DNA from: Neurospora crassa OR74A
Taxonomy: Eukaryota; Ascomycota; Sordariomycetes; Sordariales; Sordariaceae
DNA length: 64,000 bases
Direction of reading: 5' to 3'
NCBI RefSeq assembly: GCF_000182925.2
Contig: NC_026501.1
Span: 8,659,917-8,723,916 of the forward strand
Part shown: piece after piece, positions 58,141 through 64,000 of the stretch
Position numbering within the stretch: the stretch's first letter is position 1
How the letters are laid out: each line of letters opens with the position of its first letter
The notes under the pieces: generated by a model
Database searches by the model: none
The model's input: only the letters and a program-made list of their open reading frames with translations
Told to the model about the DNA's origin: nothing
Made by a program: the position numbers and the translations under genes

Positions 58141-59279
58141 GTAGACTGTCGGCTAAAAGGCATCGCTGGAGTGTAGTGATACCAGCTTGTCGGCAATTTA
58201 TGCTGAACAATACGGAACACTAGAGATATACAATATAACCTGGTTCATGTCAGCAAAACGAAAAAGTCTAAGAAAAAAATCGGACATTTCGACGAACACT
58301 ACGCACCTAGTCCTGTCGTAGTTCATGTGGATAGATATGATTTAGACCATACGGGTGGAAGCATATATACAGCTTCATGTTTAAGGAAATGCAGATGACT
58401 GTATCGCCTTGAGATCTTCTCCAGCGACCGATCTGTTCAGTCCTGATTGGCCACAATTGTCCGCACATCGTCACATCGTCTCTCGCCCTGCAAAGCAGCA
58501 GCTGAAGATGGCCAAATTATCTCTTTCAAGTTTCAGGCGGCCAGATGACTACACCAAATCATTACCCGTACCCGTACCTACCTATCTCCTGTCCGGGTTG
58601 TTCTGTGTCGTGGCAGCTCTAGACCCATTGGTTAGGTAAATATTGTTGTTGCGGGGCTCGTGCCCAACCAGACCTACAGACGGGACGGGAGCTCCCCCCT
58701 CCCCCGCCACTCTTGAAGCAAGCACAGCCAGCAGGTGCACTTGCCTCGCCGAGTTTCCCGCTCATCGTCTCATTTCCCATCTACTCTCCTCTTTTCGGCC
58801 AAACACTCAATGAATTCCCTTGTCATTTTCATCTTTCACTCAAGTACATCTCTCCAGCAGCTATGAAACCATCTTCATCTGTACTTTTGTGACAAGCCTA
58901 TTGGTTGACGAGGCTGGCTTATCAAGTCTCCGCCGTGGCTTATACCTACCATGCCGGATGCATGTACACAGCCCCGATGGATCAGAGCTCTTCAGGCCAG
59001 TAACATATCGACACCTCAAAGTCATCCCAGCTGGCGCTGTCGAGGCGTTTTGGCGAGGCTCAACAAATTCTTGCCTAAATCATGCTCCGCGAGCTTGCAG
59101 CGCTGTTATGGCTCACCGTCTCAACCACGTGGATGCTGCCTCCTCCTCAGGTCTCGATTGAAAAAACAAAGAAGACATTTGGGTAGGTTGCCGTCTCGCT
59201 CACTTGTGCTGTATCACTTCCTACTCCTCTCAAACTCTCCAACGATTCAGAAATAACAGGCACTAGAACCACAAAAGTC
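58141..59279. promoter_or_regulatory. Divergent promoter of SNF2 and NACHT genes
   Basis: 1.1 kb between head-to-head starts; C/T-rich before the NACHT gene. No gene supported inside. Confidence 0.5.
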
Positions 59280-62200
59280 ATGCCACTGGCGGCGCGAAGC
59301 TCTCTTCAAGCTAGACGTACTATTCGCGAAGCATTTGAAGGCCTCGAAAAGGTCATATCCCCGAGCGAAGCGAAGGACTTCAACAACACCACACTACAGA
59401 ACGTTCAAGATGCCGCACTTGAAATTGAAAGTATCCTTGCTGCAAGACAGTCTCTGAGGAATATGCGGCGTCTGTCGCCTCTGTTTGAGGGACTGAAATG
59501 CTACGCTGAAACCGTAGAAGTCCTATGCAATGGAACTCCCTACCTACCATGGATTTGGGCTCCCATTAAGCTTATTCTCAAGGCGAGTATTGTGAAGACC
59601 ACCATACCAAAGCTCCGCAAAATACTAACTGGTGCTAGGTTTCCTCAGATTATACAGATGCGTTCGAGAGAATCATCAAAGCCTACTCAGAAATTGCCGA
59701 ATCACTGCCTAGGTTTCACATAATATCAGATGCACTTAGAAACAGCAAAGAGATGCAGCAAGTTCTGGCAGTCTTCTACGCCGACATTTTGACATTCCAC
59801 AAGGAAGCGTACATCTTTGTTCGACGAAGCGGTGAGACAACAGAAGCAACTAGATTCTTCGCATTTGGCTCAAGTTCTAATAGCTCAACAGGTTGGCGAA
59901 TATTGTTCCTCACATCATGGGGCCGATTCCAACGCCGATTTGATTCCACACTCGAAGACTTGCAGAAACATAAGAAACTCATCGACGATACCGCGAGCGC
60001 GATAAACCTGAGCGAAACTGTCAAGATGAGTGAGAATCTGCAAGCATGGCGTCAGGAAAACCTTGACAAGCTAAAGTTCCTAGAGGACGAGCAAACTGCC
60101 AAGCAGTATCAATCAATAATCGGATGTTTGAAGATCGATGAGACCGAACAACTCGCTATTTTCGATGCTATTTCCTCCGAAGGGAACAAGTACGATGGAA
60201 CTTGTGACTGGGTCTCCAGACACATCCATATACGTGAATGGCTCAAAGAGACGCCCACAACAGATTTCGTCTGGTTGCATGGGATCCCTGGAACCGGAAA
60301 AAGTGTTATAGCAACACAACTCGTCAAATTTCTCCAAAGCAGTGGGAAGGCCATGGTTATTCAGCATTTTTGCACCTACACCCACTTGTCGTCCGTCCAA
60401 TATGAGACCATACTCCGGTCATTGCTGGTTCAGCTTATGCGAACCAATTCCGATCTTATCGCTCACGCGTATGCCGAGTTTGTGATCGGGAAAAAGCTAC
60501 CTACTAGCCAATCCTTGGAGCAGTTATTATTGGCATTCGGTGGTGCCGTCTCCCCCATGCCCTCAGAATCCAGATCAATCTACCTAGTCATTGATGGCTT
60601 GGACGAGTGCGAACCGGATCAACAGGGACGAATTGCAAATTTGCTCGAGAAGCTTCGCGGTCTTCGATCTTCAGCCTCATCTGTGTTCAAGATCCTACTG
60701 TGTAGCAGACGCACACAGCAGCTGGAGAAACGACTACGAAAACGGACGGTTCAAGTTGTGTCCATGACGAACGAGAAGGGAAGTATTGAGCCTGCAATAC
60801 GGACATATGCTAACCAAAGGCTCAGAGCGATCCGTTATCGTCTCTTTCAGATGGGTCTGACAGATTCGGATTTACGAGATATCAGTATCAATATTGCGCG
60901 AAAGGCAGATGGTATGTAAGCCTCTTTAAGGATACTGGACTCTGATATTCAACGCCCTTTACTTGAGATGAAGCCTCTCCTCAGTCAATCTGTACAAACA
61001 AACCATGTAAAATATACTGATGTAAACTGATTACCAGGTATGTTCTTGTGGGCACGTCTGGTCCTTGACTACCTGTCAACAAATATATTGAGCTCTCGGG
61101 ATGAGGTGCGAGGAGCAGTGGATATGTTACCGGCCAAGCTGGGCGAATTGCATGTTGAACCCCGTCTACCTTCAGAAGGTAACTACTACATATGCTGACT
61201 CTCACTTCGATATAGCTACGCTCGCATTCTTGCTCAGCTTACTTCACGCTTCGACCAAAGGTCGGTTGAAAGGTTAAGATCCACCCTCGGATGGATAGCA
61301 TTCGCCAAACGACCATTGACCAGGGCTGAGATGAGATCTGCCTTGGCTTTTAGCTGGGGGGATCACATGGTGGAAGAAGCCGTACCCCGGCACATATTCG
61401 AATTTGGGGCACCATTGCTAGAGGAGCACCCTGATACCACCTTTTCATTTGTGCACATTTCACTTAAGGAGTATGTTTCCATAATTTTGGCAAGACAATA
61501 CAAAGACAGATCATCAACAGATATATTAACATGTAGAAATAGGTACCTTCAGACCCCCGGGTGCATCCTTTTCCTGGATCGATCGGCCGCAACCCGTGAG
61601 CACGCAACTGCCACCATTACGTGCCTTGTGTCTGGCTTCTGGATATTTGCAGAACAGTTGGCAGACGATAACCGTATTCTTCGCATAGTGAAGGGAATCC
61701 ACGGCCTTCATATCTATTCCAACCAGTTCTGGCTGGAGTGTTTCCTGGATACTGTATCTACAAGCCGCGGGCTTGTTCACGGCTCGCCTTTACACCAGGT
61801 CGCACAGGCGCTCGCAAACTCCTTACGCCTTCAGCCTAGTACGCGAACAAGCTCAACCTCTGGGAATGCTGAAAGCACGGCTAGTGAGGATAACCGTCTT
61901 CAGTACCTCAAGGAGCACGACGCCATATATGAGATGGCCCGAAGAGAACTGGGGGAACGAGTCGCCCGTGCTAAATCGCAGATGACCGACAATGGAGGTT
62001 CGTGTAATTGTGTCACCCAAAGGCCATGAAATAATGCATCATTACGCATACTAACAAAGAGTAGGTACACCCACAGCCCCAGTGCGCTGCCCACCAAATG
62101 ATCTTCAAAGCTTGCTTCTCGCTATACAATCCAGTATCAAGGATATCTTGGCGCTCACCAGCATCTCGGGGATATCCCCAGAAGATCTCGACCGTTTCAA

Positions 62201-62665
62201 AAAGGAGTTTCGCACATCGGCTTTCACATGTCGCTTTCCAAATTGCCCAAGAACCACCCTGGGATTCCCCGACGAGAAGGCGAAGTCTGAACACGAAACC
62301 AGGCACACACAGCGTATTGACTGTACCGTTGTGGGTTGTCAATACCCGCCATTTGTTTCGGCTCGAGCTCTAAGAGACCATGTGTCAAAATGCCATCAAC
62401 CTCAAAATACGATTCGCAAGAGGATCAGGCGCGCATCCGGAGGAAGCCTTTCTCTCGGAGTAGAGATGCAAAAGCGTACTGCTTTGTCTCTCCCCGACCC
62501 ATTACAGGGCGTCAACTTCAGTGCGCTGGTATGTTGAGAACCTTTGTTCACAGTATCGCGGGTGTGCTAACACAGCTGCAGGACTCCGATGTTGAGTTTG
62601 CCGAACAGGTCACGGATGATTGGTTTCCTTTGGGCAACTTTCCAACTTCTAGTTACTTCCACTGA
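59280..62665 (+). CDS. NACHT NLR-like protein with C-terminal zinc fingers
   Basis: About 1005 aa in six exons (59280-59582, 59639-60911, 61038-61149, 61216-61997, 62065-62528, 62582-62665). The N-terminal domain (to about 130; YAETVEVLCNGTPYLPWIWA) is of the fungal DUF7708 kind found ahead of NACHT. NACHT: Walker A GIPGTGKS (316-323), Walker B VIDGLDEC (about 418-425), sensor SRR (LLCSRRT). A winged-helix-like section follows. Instead of WD, ANK or TPR repeats, the C-terminus carries two C2H2-like fingers (CRFPNC...H...H and CTVVGC...H...CH, about 879-936). Introns 1 and 3 only keep frame with GC donors (59583 GCGAGT; 61150 GCATGT), although GTGAAG at 59592 is another option for intron 1. 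Fungal NLRs act in non-self recognition and programmed death; here the effector domain is not obvious. Confidence 0.82.
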
Positions 62666-63394
62666 ACTACTTTCGGCGAATTTCAAGCCTGGGTGCTTGC
62701 CGATAGCAACGAGATAGGAACAATGAGGTGAAACTTTGCTTGCCTTATCTTTGGTTCTCCTTGACACCGCGCGAGCCGGTGTTTCTGGCATCGGCAGGGG
62801 AATTATTTCGTTATGGACACATGCATTGAAGCTCAATTTCTACTAGGCTTTGAGAACTATTGAGAGTCCGGTGACAGGTGGAATTCATTACTAGCATCTC
62901 GTTCAGATTATCGACCCTCCAGCCCACTTATGTGCGTTCCTATAGTCTAGTAGGACATCCGTCTAAAAGTACCTTACGTTAGTCCTTCTAGATAGCCGTT
63001 TCGTGTCCTTGCACAGGAGGAGGAAAATCTGACCAATTTACCCCGATGACTATCACGTCCTGGGGGGACAATGGTGAGCGTCGTCTGCTATCCGGTTATG
63101 TTATCAGACCTCCCATCAGGAAATGTCATATTGCGGAAATATGCACCACGCCTGCATTATCTCGAGATGGTCTGCAGACTTGGTGCATTGGCACTGCCAA
63201 GTTACCTACCCAAGGGAACTGTCGGTTCAAACCCCCAACATTGTTCCCGCACCCAAGATCCAATTCCTATCCTGCAGTCACACACACTGCTGTCCTGAGC
63301 CTTTCGATCATCAACAATCGGCGAGACTCGAAACCCAAATACTCATCAACCCAACAACGTGACAAGAACAGAACGTACGAAAACAGCACAAACC
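62666..63394. other. Intergenic
   Basis: Between codirectional genes; no gene or repeat recognised. Confidence 0.55.
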
Positions 63395-63885
63395 ATGCCG
63401 CCGGCACCGGAGCCCAAGTCCAAAGCCGCCGTCCCTCAGGGTAAGCGCGACGTCGGCCGGAGAACACTTGACCAAGGCAAAATCGCCACTCTTGCCCTTT
63501 CCCCTTTGCCCATGAAGGTGAGTCCAATAGGTTTTCCCATCCGGCAGAATCCCATCACACGATCAAGCTTCTAACCATTTTCTTTCACTATACATAGGAG
63601 CAACTACAAAAGAGCGTGCTGTTGCAGAAACCCAAGGAGGCAGACAGCCAAAGCGAACCTCCTTGCAAAGATGACTTGGCATCAGCATCAGCAGCAGCAG
63701 CAGCAGCAGCAGCAGCGGCTGATGACGATTGGGTTTTGGAAGACCTGGTAGAAAAGGAAGAGGAGGAGGGAGAGGGGAAGGATGATGACGACGATGACGA
63801 CGATTGGTTCTTTGAAGTTCCGCTGTTGGAGGAAGAGGATTGGGTTACTGTCACGCTTGATTCCCGGGATGGAAAGTGGGCTTGA
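63395..63885 (+). CDS. Small acidic low-complexity protein, 136 aa
   Basis: Two exons (63395-63517, 63598-63885). The first 45 residues are basic (PKSKAAVPQGKRDVGRR, then ALSPLPMKEQL). The second exon has a poly-Ala run coded by CAG repeats read as GCA, and then Glu- and Asp-rich stretches ending DDDWFFEVPLLEEEDW. I do not recognise a family. Consensus splice sites and matching phase support a real gene, but expansion of simple repeats could produce much of this by chance. No signal peptide or membrane segment. Confidence 0.6.
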
Positions 63886-64000
63886 GTGCTGCTGCACGCT
63901 GCTGCTGTAGAAGATTGGACCTCAAGGATTGAGGTTGGGCAAATTCAACACACAAGAAGGAGGGAGAGGATGGCTGTTGGGAATATGGTGCTGAAGTAGG
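63886..64000. other. Window edge
   Basis: Short 3' flank of the small acidic gene; nothing further can be said. Confidence 0.5.

Noticed and set aside
1-64000. CRISPR arrays, bacterial operons or phage genes
   Set aside because: None expected in this fungal sequence and none seen; repeats present are MITE-like units and simple tracts.

Overview
The window is filamentous ascomycete DNA, almost certainly Neurospora (N. crassa or a near relative). Genes carry one to eleven short introns with GTAAGT-like donors and CTAAC-like branch points, intergenic gaps of 1-3 kb are common, and two kinds of tRNA gene carry introns next to the anticodon. The lytic polysaccharide monooxygenase at 41980-43127 matches my memory of N. 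crassa LPMO9C (gh61-3, NCU02916) in signal peptide, active-site numbering, linker and CBM1. All exon models were built by hand from splice signals, reading phase and protein-family sense; none was checked against RNA or a database.

Layout. (1) 392-8292: a head-to-head pair, a 732-aa protein that resembles TULIP/P47-like lipid-binding proteins and a 1291-aa protein with a beta-rich front half and a helical, hydrophobic back half; neither is a textbook gene. (2) 9776-15478: two divergently transcribed, secreted berberine-bridge-type (AA7-like) flavin oxidases. (3) 16195-17084: intron-bearing tRNA-Glu(CTC) and tRNA-Ile(AAT). (4) 17613-41230: a block rich in secondary-metabolism enzymes: FAD monooxygenase, epoxide-hydrolase-like enzyme, three short-chain dehydrogenases, two paralogous 196-aa cupins, a 2382-aa reducing polyketide synthase with eroded methyltransferase and enoylreductase regions, and a small methyltransferase. 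I see no P450, transporter or transcription factor in it. (5) 41980-43127: the cellulose-active LPMO. (6) 46356-62665: regulatory and housekeeping genes: a RhoGAP with a STAND-type N-terminus, a membrane-anchored RBR ubiquitin ligase, a second tRNA-Ile(AAT) in opposite orientation, a 12-exon SNF2 ATPase, and a NACHT NLR-like protein ending in zinc fingers. (7) 63395-63885: a small acidic protein of unknown function.

Mobile and repeated DNA is sparse: a 386-bp MITE with about 95-bp terminal inverted repeats flanked by TA (53640-54025), a 186-bp element with perfect 34-bp inverted repeats (49639-49824), a weaker inverted-repeat unit (91-266), and an AT-rich stretch around 25.9-27.1 kb that may be decayed transposon DNA.

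How the genes may work together (inference): the polyketide synthase would make a reduced chain whose tailoring could use the FAD monooxygenase plus epoxide hydrolase (epoxidation then opening), the dehydrogenases (ketone/alcohol changes) and the cupins (cyclisation or decarboxylation). The two secreted flavin oxidases could belong to that pathway or, with the LPMO, to oxidative attack on plant-wall oligosaccharides. The leads I would follow first are the head-to-head pair at the left end, the paired cupins beside the polyketide synthase, and the unusual signalling proteins (STAND N-terminus plus RhoGAP; NACHT plus zinc fingers).
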